Source of the DNA: Elysia chlorotica
Lineage: Eukaryota; Mollusca; Gastropoda; Plakobranchidae
DNA: 64,000 nt
Assembly: GCA_003991915.1 (NCBI GenBank)
Contig: RQTK01000913.1
Span: 140,902-204,901, forward strand
Direction of reading: 5' to 3'
A program made the translations under genes and the position numbers. The first letter of the stretch is position 1, and every line of letters begins with the position of its first letter. This document shows positions 36,201 to 49,057 of this stretch, piece by piece. The notes under the pieces are model-generated. The model worked only from the letters and a program-made list of their open reading frames with translations, ran no database searches and was not told where the DNA came from.

Positions 36201-39200
36201 TCTTGGGATCCGTCAACAATATAGCCTTTACAGTGCTGATGTTGGACACTAAGCAACAACTAAAAAACAAAAACCCACCTCAACACAAACTCTCCCTTGT
36301 CAGACCCCTTGTGACTTCTACTTGTTTGTGTGGTGCTAATACCTGTGGTTTCTGCTGCCTTTCTTAGCTACATGGAAAAAAATGTCGTACTTTATTTTGG
36401 GAACCCCTTTTTGTATACGATCCATATTTGAATCCTTGAAGTTTAACAATGAATGAACTTCATTCTTATACCAGGAATGTAGTCTTAACTTTGGAAAACT
36501 TGGCGCACAAACTGTGTCATCTTTGAACTTTCTTGGATGAAAGATAATATTCCATACTGAAAACTGTTCAAGACATATGAAATTTCCCTCACTCGTAATT
36601 GGTCTGCTGCTCCATGTACTTTACAAACCATATTTTTGTTCCCAAGAAGCTATCTTTGTTTAGAATCACCACATGATAATCTTTTGTTTCACTGTTTTTT
36701 TTATTCTTTATGATAACAGAACCTTAAGTTGCGTTTTAGTAAGCCAAGGTACTGTAGTCAAAACTGCTTAGTCTGGAAAATGCAATAATAACTATGTCAG
36801 TTCCATAATGTGTTTTTTTAGTTGCTTTTATTTATTTATTTATTTATTTATTTTTGTTGTTGTTAGAATTTATTGAAGAAGAAAGTCTGAAGTCTGGTTG
36901 ATAAAGATAAAGCCAGTTTTTACCTTTAAAGAAAATCTCTTTTTTTTTTTCCTTCATATAGAATCAACTCAGTGGCGAGCAGACAGACAATGGGAAGAAA
37001 CTCTCTCTACTGGAGGGACGTTTGTTAGAGCGGGAGAGGGCGCTGCGAGAGGCTCAAGACGCGAGTTCCGGTGTGCAGACTCAGGCCACAAAACTAGAGC
37101 TGGAGCTGAAGAACGAGCAGGACAGGACTTCGAGCCTCCAGAACGAGAAATCCAGACTAGAGAGTGCGTTAGAAGCAAAAGAAGCAGAGCTTAAAACCTG
37201 GGAGACTGATTTTGGAGACCTACGGATCAAAGTCAGTGAGCTTGAGCTAAAGAATGCAAATCTGGCAACGGAAAGAGATTACCTGAAGTCTAGGACAGAG
37301 AAGACTGAAGCTCTGAGCTCTGAGATTAAAGTTCAGCTTGAGATGGCCAAGTCTGACTTGGTTAAAGCGAACTTGAATGCCGAGAAATGCAATGCTGAGC
37401 TCGCCCGACAACGTGAAGAGTGGGAAGCGCAGCTAGAATCAGGCAAGGCGGAAATAAATCATTTACAGGCAAAAATTAAAGATAAAGAAATGGAGATTGA
37501 AAATGTTAAGAAAACTGACCAAGAGGAAGCCTCTAAGCTGTTGGAAGCACTCGAGAAAAAAGATGAGGAACTGGCGAAACTGAGAGTCAGTTTGGATGGA
37601 GCAACGAAGAAGTTAGATCTTGTTTCTAAAGAGGCAGCAGATCTTGGAGAGGGCAATCTTGTTCTCGTGGAAAAACTAGCCTTGGCTGAAGCAGAGGTTG
37701 AGACTCTGCATGGAGGCTGTCGCGATGTGGAAGAAAAGGTGGTCAATTTGGAGGGAGAGGTGGAGAAAATGATCCAAGAATCGCACGAAAAAGATGCAAA
37801 ACTTGCAGACATGGCCTCTCAAAATGATCTCCTGAGACAAGAAGTTGAGGAGAAGGTTAGGGTTGTAGAGTCCATGGAGTCCCAGGTTATGAATCTAGAC
37901 CAACAAATGAAGGGAGTAAAAGAGCAGAAAAAAGAGGAGCTCGAGAAAGCAAATGCAGACCTTGCAGTTCTCAGGGTGGAGAAAGAGGAATTGAAGAGGA
38001 ACATGGAGGTAGAGAAAGAGAGAATGCTGGGACTGCTTAAAGAATCGGAAGGGGTCAAAAGGTCAGAGAATGAGAAGGAAGAAAAGATTGCCTCGCTTAT
38101 TTTGGAGGTAGAAAACTTGCGACGAGAGAAAGAAACCGATGTGACACAGTTGGAGGAACGCGCCAGGGTGCTGAACTGTCAGATCAATGAGAGAGATCAG
38201 AAAGTCTCCGAGTTGTCTAAAATGGTGGAAAATTTGAACTCTGAGCTTGTGCAAGTAAAGGAGGCGAAGGGAAAACTAGAAACAAATGCAGGGGAGGCAG
38301 GGGAGCTAACAGCAAAACTGCAGGCAGCAGAGGCAAGATTTGCCAACATGATTGCTCAGATGGATAGCCAGGCATCTGAAGAGAGACAGCACCGAGAAAA
38401 CGAAGTGGCGTCTTTCACAGATCGAATCAAATATCTGGAAACCCAGCTTGCGGACAGAGAGAAGTTTCACAACGCCTCTTGTAATGACTATGAAACAAAA
38501 ATTGCAGAGCTCAAAAAGAAGAAAGACGAGCTTGAGTGTGCCTCTTCAGGAGTTTCACAGTCTACAGAAAAAATGACGCTTGAGCTTGCGACTCTGTCTG
38601 AGGACAAAACCGTCCTGGAATCAAAGTTTGAGGCGGCTGAGTCCGAGAGGCTACAGCTGCAAGCCAGTCTGGCCGAGATGTCCCAGCAGGTAACAGAAAT
38701 CACCGCAGAACTTAACACCTCATCAGAGGATAGCAAATCCCTCAAGCTTCAAATCGAGACGATGGCGGAGGATCTAACGCAGGCGGAGGATGCAAGAGAC
38801 GACCTGGAGAGACAGGTGGCCGCGATGAAGGAGCAGCTGCGGTCAGCAGAGGACGAGGCGCAGGAGAAACTCTCGCAGAAACGGAATGCGGAGCTGCAGC
38901 TTGAGGAAGTCCAGTCTAAACTGGAAGAGATGGAGTCACGATGGAGAAACGCCGAGTCCAAACTGGAGGAGGCGGAGTCGGAGCAGCAGTCGCTTCAGAG
39001 GTCAAAGTTCAGCGCTCAAGTGCTTGAAGAGTCGCTGGTGGAGGCGAGGAAAGCTCTTGAGGAAGTGAGGTCAGAAAGGTCTCAGCTTCAAGGTAAGCAA
39101 ACGCTTATAGCAGGAGGAAACTTCATACTAGTGCTTTGGGTGTGTTGGGCGTCGGTTAGTGCTTTGGACTGAGAATATCAGTTGGTGCCACTGTCTCTGG

Positions 39201-42200
39201 ATTTTATTCTTCGGGAAACATAGTGAATGTAAAATCAATCATACTTCATTTTTTTAAAGTTTATTTATTTACACAGTGCATGTAAGTTTTGGGCTATGGC
39301 GGGGAGGAAAGCTTTTTAAAGGTTTGAATGTGCCTTGATAATGAAAAGTCATAACATTTAGATACGTTAAAATATCTTTGAAAAAAGATATGTGACTGAT
39401 GTCATATCAAAAGTGATAGTTCAAAGTCATATTAATTGGTTTCAGATAAATACATGTGCATATTTTCTATTTTATCAAACTAGATTAATGTTTAATTTAG
39501 ACTAATATAAACTATGAGCTTTTAAAATGAATTCCCAAAGCATTGTTTTGTGTGTTTTTTACATTCACCCATCAGACAAATTCGATAAGCTTACATCTGA
39601 AACGGAAGAATATCAAAAGAGAATCGTTGGGATGGAAGCAGAGAAGAAAGATATGTCCGAGCAGATTGAGGAAATGTCAAAACGGGTTTCATCTTCTGAT
39701 CACAGGTAAATGGTGGTCATATGCAGCATAATTATTTTTAAAATTTCTGTTAATTTATCAGCAAACAGGCTATATCAAGGGCGGATCCCAAGACTAATGT
39801 CTGACAATTTTATGTACAGCCACACAGAGACAAAGCAGAGGTACAAGGATTTTTGTCTCAGCTGGTCACATTATAGCTGTTGACACCTACCCAGCCAAAA
39901 GAAAACAAAATGCCTCAATCAGAATTAAACTGGGGGGTCTCCTCATAACAAGCAATTCTACAATAAACTGTTAAGCTGCCTTATCTTCTCTTGCCTTGAT
40001 GATGATGATGATGATGATTATTATAATCATAGTAATAATAATAATAATATAGTTTATTTATCAAGCACCAAATCCAACAAACTCAGCTCATGGTGCTTTT
40101 ATATATATAAATCTCATTAGAAAAAGAGTAGGATATAGTACTTAGATAATAATAGCACCAATGTCTGACTCACCTGATTCCCTCACATTTCTCACTATTT
40201 GTTATACTTGTTTTTCGGTATTCAGTGATATGGAGAAACTGTCGGAGCAACTGGAAGAAGAGCGGAGAAAGTCCAGGATGACCGTGGAGACGTTGAACGA
40301 AGAAATTTCTGCTCTGCAGTTTCAGCTCAGCGCGGAGCAAATGCAGAAAAGTGAGACCCAGGTATGTTTCATGGTCCACTCCGTAAAACAAACTCACTCA
40401 CTTATTGAATGATGCTCTATCGTTAGGTTTCACTGCAGCCAAGGATCTTATAGGCCTACAAAAATTAATTTTAAAGTTTTTTTTTCTTTTTTGACACACG
40501 GAAAATTATTGTTGAATGGGCCTCTGAACCTTTTCACAATGCTGATTTCCATGTGTAAAACTACTATTTTACAACCATTTATATTGAAATGGTACGTCTA
40601 TAAGGGATTAACCCATTAATCGCGGCGTGCCAGTTCAGATTTGGATCTCAGCTCTGACGCGCTAACCACCCCAGATGACTGCCTCGCTGTGAAAGAACTA
40701 CTGGTTCCGCTCACGGCTAATTCACTGACTTAGCACCTTCCAACTGGGCACTGCGGGGTGCCGAGTAACTGCCATTGGTAGTGGGCCTTCGTTCATCCTT
40801 TATTCCTCCTGTTTCTATAACACAAGAAACTTGTGAATCGGTGTACAGGCTCTTAACTGGCCAGATGTCCTGTCTGGGTCCGGCACAGGTGACTGGGTGT
40901 GAACGAATGGCGGTGTGACAGTACTGTTCACCTGGTGAACTGATGCTCTGAGTGTGGTGTTGTTATCGCTGATATTTTTTTCCATTATTTCTATTTATAA
41001 GTTCATAAAACTATATATTTCTATTGCGCTGAGAAGTTGGTTGATTTCACTATCTTGTTTTTTTTCTGCTTTTTATTTCTGCTCTGCATTATTCGTTTAT
41101 TACAAATCATGTGGGAGGAATAAAGGAGAAGTCAGTTATTACTTTCTTTTCTGCAGGTGATCACAATGAAACTTATTTAATTTGAAATAGCTGTGGGTGT
41201 TTTTTTTTTCATTTTTAATTCTTTTTTTCATGTATTAATATTCCTTCTTTTTTTTTTTTTCTCTTGACTGAAAGGGTTTTATTTTTTTAGATCCTTTGTA
41301 GCCCCAATTGACAGTTCTACAATATAGTAATGAAAATATCAGCTGAGGATCGAAATTTTTGACGTCCTTCTTTTCAATTCAGAGCACTAATGCTGGAGAT
41401 ATCTGGCGCCGTATATTCCTAAAAATGCTATCTTCAAATAAATGTTATGTCCCATAGATTTCCTACAGAGATGGGCGGAAAAAGGGGGTGGGTGGAAAAA
41501 AAGCGACGACACCAAAGATTTGAACCTTGGACCCGAGCACTGGAGACTGAGCTATCTTTACGCTCCTACTTAGCCAGCGCTATTTAATATTTAAATTTAA
41601 TAAGATCTACACCCCACAAATTTCTAGAAAAATATCAGACCAGATTTTTGGCCACCTGCCGAGTATTGCTTGAGTTCAATATGCAATGTAGCCAGCGCCT
41701 GTTTCACATTAGTGTGTGTGTGTCTATCTGTCTTTGTGTCTTTGTGGGTTTTTTTTTGACACTTTTATGTGAATCAGTTAAATCATGGCTTTTATCACTA
41801 TCTTCCCCTTTTTTAATGGTCTATTCTTCTTTTTATATTTGTACTTAATATTTCCAGTTTATCCAATATCTCTACTTTTTTTTTTTTATTTTTCTCCTTT
41901 CTTCAGTCTTTTTTTTTCTTTTAGATTCAGTCTATTATCAGTGATATAACCGTCATATGGGACTGGGAGGCCTATAATTCGTCAAACTATTCTTTGATTC
42001 AATTGGTTGATATTTTAACCCATAAAGTCTCCGTACTTTCTCTGTGTGTCAGCAAATAAAACTGTGAGACGTTAGTGTTGGGTTCTGTCCACAATATAGC
42101 ATAGAATAATAGTGCTGATGTTAGACGTTAAGCAACCAACTCAATTCCTTCTCTCGATCCACAGCACTAACAGTAGTGTATAGAAAAAATAGAATTACCT

Positions 42201-45200
42201 GTGCTCCAGATCATGCCTTTTTTAATTTTACTTATTAATTTTCCCCCCATTATTGTCTTCTACAAAAAAGGGCGACAGTTTTTCTAAGATGGAAGAGAAC
42301 AGAAGCAAGAGTGAGCTCAAGGCGGTGATTTCCGATCAAGAGATCATCATCGAGCGGTTGGAGCAGGAACTGGAAGCAGCGCAAGAAAGTCAGCAGGCGG
42401 AGTCCTCTCAGGTAAGGCAGCAAAGAATAAAGATTTGTGCACAATATCTTGAAGAAATTCGTGTAATGGTAAACTTTGTTACTGCAGCTTTTTAGTTTTT
42501 AAACTTCAACTTAAATAAGTTTTGTAAAATATAATCTTTCATAAGGGTTATATCTTATTGGAAAGATGGAATAGTTAAAATGTTGGATACCTACCTCAAG
42601 TATTGTTATTACACAAAAATGTTTTTTTTAGAGACTCCTTTAATTGCATTTGTTTGCAAGTATTTTGAACTTTTAAAAAGAATTTTTCTTTTTCATATGT
42701 CATTTTTGGCTTTCAGACCTCTCCATGGTGTTTTCTTTTTTTTTTGCCTTTGTAGGTCTCAATTTTGGAAAAGAAAGCAAACAAAGCAGAAGAAAGCCTC
42801 AAATTAACGGAGAATCGTTTGACTCAGGTAGCTCAGTATTCACAGTTTTGTGTGAAAGTCTAACTTATTTCTGATTTTATTATGCTCATTAATCTAATTC
42901 CTCTGTTTGAAAAAAAAAAAAAACCGCTTCAAGAGGAGAACATAATTGAACAGTCATTTCAGACATTTTTAGATTAAAACTAGAAGTATTATCCTCAAAC
43001 CATTCTCGCCTCGACATATCTGGATCCTTGGTATTCTTACTGGTTATTGTTATGTTATAATTAATTATGCAAAATGTGTGCCTTACAAGTTTGGCAAGTT
43101 TCCAACATATTTATTGATGACGACGACAAGGAGGATGTCAACGATGGGGTGATGATGGTTGTTATTATTACCATCATTATTATATTTAGACTCGACTTGA
43201 GCAGGAGATCAGTGAGCGCCGCAAGCTGGAGTCGGAGCTGACCTCTTTACGAACGACCTTCTCCAAGAGCATAGAAGACAAGACGGCCATCATAAAAGAC
43301 CTGGAGTCAGACAACGCACAGTACCGGAAAAAGCTAGTCAAGCTAATAAAGTTAGTGAGCATGAGAGACTACTGAAAAAATTTTAAGACATAATTATAAC
43401 GTTGTGACTTGCTGTGATTTTGACTTATGTCATTTTTTAGTACTTTTGAGATACTTTTATTTCCTTATTTCTACTTCAAATTGGACATAAGATTCTAATC
43501 CGATAAAGCATAAACCTGTCGGTGCATTTTTAATCGGAAAATTTTGTTAGGTAGATCTCATTTTCACTTTTACAACGAGATATCACTTGCATTTTGGCAT
43601 AAGTTTCTTTTATGCCATAATTCTAGCACCTTGACAATTTCCTTGGATGGGCAATCAAAGTATATCTTATTTTATCTTATCTTATCTCATCTATCTCATC
43701 TTTAACTTGGATTGCTTTGGTTAGTTTCTTAACATCCAGCCTCAGCAACTAGGATTATATCATGGAAAGATCTCAGGTCTCAGGAACAAAGACTAACATT
43801 TGACAATTTCACATACTGCCATACAGAGATTTTAAGTTGGTTTAACGTTCAACCTCAGCACTACATAGACTATATTGTGGACAGGCCCCAAGACTAACGT
43901 CTGACAATTTCTATGTGCCGCTACACACGAGAGAGAGCGGGGATACCATGACTACTTTCTCAGCCGGTGACATTATACTTACAGCGACTCAACCAGTTAG
44001 AGGGGACAAATAAATCTGTTGATCATGGAATTCAAACTATATAGGCCTCTCGATCTGAAGACCAACGCTCTACCACTTAAGCCTGTTTGCCCCCTGCCAT
44101 ACAGAGACAGAGCAGGGACACCAGGACTTCTATCTTAGTCAGTCACATTATACAGACACCAACCCAATCAGCAGGGGACATGATTCTTGCCGGATCATGG
44201 GATTGAACCCAAGGCGTCGGGTTTGAAGCTGAGTACTCTACTACTTAAACTTAAAGTCAGCTCTTCTCCTCTCCCTAGTCTTGGCAATTGTCTTTGATGA
44301 TAGAACCGACATTTAAAAAAAGGATGAAGACAAAATTGTCATTTATTTTCTTAAAACTGCGGCTATCAAGATTCAGAATTGTATCTGTATTTTTATTGCT
44401 TTTTTAACTAAGCTTATTTCCAAAGCCTTTATATGATTTAAGTCCAGTTTATGTAGAGGTTAATTCAACCCAAATCAACAATCACCTTTAACAGTCACTT
44501 CGTTCATAACTTCTTAATATAGATATATTATTTAATACTGCATAGCTAAAAGAAATGTAAATGTAACCCATCATTCTGAACAATAACACAAAATTTTGCA
44601 TTGGCGTCGACAGAGATAAAGACACCCTGTGGCACAAAACGGATGAGCTGGTCACTGCACAGAAGAGAAAGTCCGAGGAAAGATGGCAGGACAACGCCCA
44701 GGTCTCCAACTGCACGCATTGCAAGACAGAGTTTTCGCTGTTTGTGAGGAAGGTGAGGGAACCACTCGATAAACTGTTTGACCCAAATATGCGTCTGGAG
44801 TGGAGAAAATTTAACTATGGCACGTGCAGATGTTTTAGATAAGATGGGCTTAAATATCTATATTTATGTTTGAACAGAGATAATCACTGGAAAATAAATT
44901 TTATTTAAATAAATAGGAAAGTATATGAGCAAAAGGAATATTGAGGACTCAAGGACTCTTGGGACGGGTGAAGGTGTAATAACCAGCAAAGACATTTTGC
45001 CTTTAATTAATGGCTTCCTCAGTTTTTAGATCTTTAGTTATACAACTTTTTTCTTCCTCAGCATCATTGCAGACTGTGTGGTCGAATCTTTTGCTGGTCG
45101 TGTTCGGATTTCTGGCTGGACAGCACTCTGAGCAGGTGAGGCAACAATGTCGTGTGTGTGGTCAGCATTACATGTCAGTGTTTTCTCAGATGAAGCAATA

Positions 45201-48200
45201 AACTACTCTATGGCTCGTTTCACATCAGGTTTTCTCAGGTGAGGGAACAGTGTCATCTCTGGTTAGCATTACATCTTCAGTGTTTTCTCAGATTAGACAA
45301 TAAGCTACTCTATCTCGTTTCACATCCATGAATCTAATCTCTGGTTAGTATTACATCTTCAGTGTTTTCTCAGATGAGGCAATAAACTACTCTATGGCTC
45401 GTTTCACATCCATGAATCTAATCTCTGGTTAGTGTTACATCTTTAGTGTTTTCTCTGATGAGGCAATAAACTACTCTATGGCTCGTTTCACATCCATGAG
45501 GTTTTCTCAGGTGAAGCAAGAATCTAATCTCTGGTTAGTATAACATCTTCAAGGCTTCTCAGCTGAGGCAATACTGGTTGAGTTATCATTATCAAGCTTT
45601 CTCGTTTGAGGCAATAATAATTAGTTTCACATCCTTTGGGTTTACTCAAGTGAGGCTAAATAATGTTTACATTTACATCATGGGGGGTTTCTCAGAAGAG
45701 ACAGTTACTCAAGTGAGGCAATAATCTTATCTCTGGCTAGTATTAAATCTTCAGGGTTTTCTCAGGTGATGCAATAATTGTTAGGCTTAAATACTCAGGT
45801 TTTTCTCAGGTGAGGCATCTATGGAATCTATGGTTTGTTTTGCACCCTTAATTTTTGTTTATGAGAGGCAGTGATGGTTCGTTTTACATTCTCTCTGAGT
45901 TTCTTCAGATGAGGCAATACTGATTAATTTACATACATAAGTTTTCTCAGGTGGAGTAATAATGGTTAGTTTGATATCTTGAAACTTCCTCATGTGAGGC
46001 AGTAGTCTAATCTCTGGTTACAACCTCAAGTTTTTCGCATGCGAAGCAATAATATAATCGATGGTTAGTAATCTATTATGTGTCTCTCACCAACTGCCCT
46101 TTAAGTTAAATATGGAGGCTTAGACTGAGGAACAAACGTCTGATCTTTTACTTGTCAGTTGTCTCTTTACTGACTGGCACTTTCTTGACCTTTAAAGACT
46201 TCAAAATTCTAGTTCTTCACTATTGCCGCAGTCATTAAAGTAGAGTTGGTTTAACGTCCAACATGTCGTGATATATCTGATATAACACCTACCTTCCAAT
46301 GCTGGACGTCTGACAATTTTATGTGCGACCACACAGGAGACAGATTTTGGGATACCATGACTTATGTCTCAGCCGGTCCCATTAAACTAACACTGCCCGA
46401 AACAGTAGGGAGCGCAATCACCGGGGCTTGAACCACGGACCTTTTTCGCCAGAAGCCGATGTTCTACCCCAGGGCGACCGTCACCATTGCCCGAAATCAT
46501 GAGGTTTTATCAATGCTATCCAGGCTCACGAGCTCTCTCTTTTTTTTAATTACTATTCAAAAGGCATACCATAAGTTTCGTTAAAATTTCATTTCTGTTT
46601 AATTTTTATTTTCTCAACATTTGTTCTCACATTTTTTTTTTCACAGCAAGAAGGTGCGGACGACGTTTGACACGAAACTCCTAGTCTCAGAAAACGGTGC
46701 AGCCCAGTTGTCGGCCTCAATGATAGCCAATGAGAGCGATGATGATGAGGACGATGAGGGAGAAAAGACTGGAGTGGAGGGAAAAGAAGGAGAACGGTCG
46801 AAGGGGGTCCAAGATGCTGATAGTTCCAGTAGTATCAGCTCCAGTAAACCAGGTAAGCTAAGAATGGTGAGTCTTCCTCTCAATCTTGTTCTACGTTGCA
46901 CCTTCCAGTTAGTGAATTTTTTGTCCAACCCTTGTCATTTATTCTTATGACATGGGTCGTCCATTTACGCTTCTGTTTTGCTACAAAGCCTATCTTTTAG
47001 ACTGGTTTTCTTTCTGATTTCTTGAGAAGGTGTTTTATATTTTTATATTGATCTTAAGGGTCTTCATTATGTAGGTAGTGTTTGTGCCATTTAGAGTATC
47101 TAAAAAACGGTACAAAAATTATACTATACGGTGAATACTCAAAACAATTTTGGCAAGCTTATTAAGTAATAGGCCTAGCCAGATATATAATAAGATTGTA
47201 TACCATCAAATTAAATCCCTTTACCATTCCCATTAATAAGATTGTATACCATCAAATTAAATACAAATGACAGACTGGAATGCAGATTTCACCTGGTCTT
47301 CATTTAGCCATTTTGCACTTCACCCTTAAAGACTTAAAAATTCTAGTTCCACACCATTGCCGCAGATCATGAAGTTATTTCAACGTTATCCAGGCTCATG
47401 GTCTGTTTTTTTTTTTTTTTTTGTAATTCAATGTGAACACCATTGATTTTATTGACCCTCATATTTTTTGCCTTTGTGTCCAGAAATTTTTCAAAGTTAA
47501 AAAATTTCTATACTAAAATATATAGATGGCCTGTAGAGTGTTTAGATTAAATTCAGTTTTTCACTTCGTTTCATAAGATAAATAAATAGATAAATAGAAG
47601 TGTCTTGTGCAGTCTTTCAAAAGATCCAGTGAAACTATAGAAAAAGCACATTTAAAATTTAAAAGAATTTCTTTATTAAATTGATACGCCTCTGTGAGTG
47701 CAGTGTTTGTTTCTCAACTGTCAAGCAGCTCTCAGCAACATAAGTTCCTTTGTTCCTTTCCTTTCCTGAATGATTTTAGAGTTAACCACTGTCTTGGATT
47801 ATGAACTATCACCGTAAAGAAAATGATCATTTCTGTATTCTTATTATTTACTATTTAACACAGCGGCTAAACAACATTCAAATATTAATTCAATTTCAGA
47901 TTCAGACAACTAAAACCAAATTTACATGTTTGTAGTGATAGTGCAGATACTTATCTATTGTAGTAACGCCTACTAGTCTAATTTTCAACACTGGAGAGAC
48001 ATAGTTATTATTGTCCTCACAAGTTAAAGTTCAATAAAAATTTCTTTTTGAATCTCTTCAAACTTCATCTTTCCTCAACAGGAGCTGTGGCGTCCTCATT
48101 CAACTTAACAGATGATGGCAAAGTGAAGAAGAGGTAAGACAAATTGACACACTAGGCTGTGTGACGCAATAAAATTATCCAAGCATTTCTTGTACTATCC

Positions 48201-49001
48201 TTATCAGTTTCTTTTTTAACTTTGTTTTTATAACCTTTGATTAGAAAAATATAATTTTAGATTTGAAACCTTGATACTCTGTTCTGGTGTGCCACAGAAA
48301 ATGATTCATCCCTTTACCATTCCCATCTGATCTGGCCTCTCCCTCTGATTGACACTTCAGTACTTACTACTTTGGGTAAAATGAAAAGCAACTAATTCAA
48401 GAAAATAATATTCTAACTGCATTTGTAACCCCAGATAGGTTGGGAAACCTCCGCTGTAGTAGGCAGAGTTACTGATTAAATTCAGGTGTTGGTATATTTT
48501 TTTTTTCCTTTATGGAAATTATTTTATGTTATGTTTAATCCTTCATCAGAATTGAGTAAGTAAAGGTGTGAAATTCAGAAAAATCACACTTTTTAAAGTG
48601 CTTTGGCTTCTTATAATTGTTCTACAATCCCTCTATCATTTTAATGCTCAAGCATGCTAACTTTCTAAGAAAGGGTAGATCAGTGATAATCAATTTTTGG
48701 GAAAGATTTGTACAGGAAGATTCAGAATGTCTGAGTTGAAACACAATTCTGTTCAGAAATCATCAACTTAGCAGACAACCATGGTATGGCTGTTTTAACA
48801 TAGCTAGCGCTGTTTGAACACAAAACATGTTTCTGTTTTATCTGTGAGTCTCCCTCTCTCTATCTTTCTCTCTCTCTCTTTATATATATATATATATATA
48901 TATCTTTCTCTCTCTCTGTCAGTTCACTGTATGTTTGCATTTCTTTTCTTCTACTCTCGTACTCTCTATATCTCACTCACTGTCATTGTGCTTATTTCAC
49001 A

Positions 49002-49057
<56 letters not shown>

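Noticed and set aside
37459-39068. Long Ser-rich minus-strand and alternate-frame ORFs over FYCO1 exon 10
   Set aside because: Shadows of a Glu/Lys/Leu-rich coiled-coil exon; the plus-strand frame has the homology and the splice signals.
45010-45201. 63-residue plus-strand frame overlapping FYCO1 exon 17
   Set aside because: It is in a different frame from the FYVE-coding exon; only its QCRVCG part is discussed as a possible relic of the missing Cys pair.
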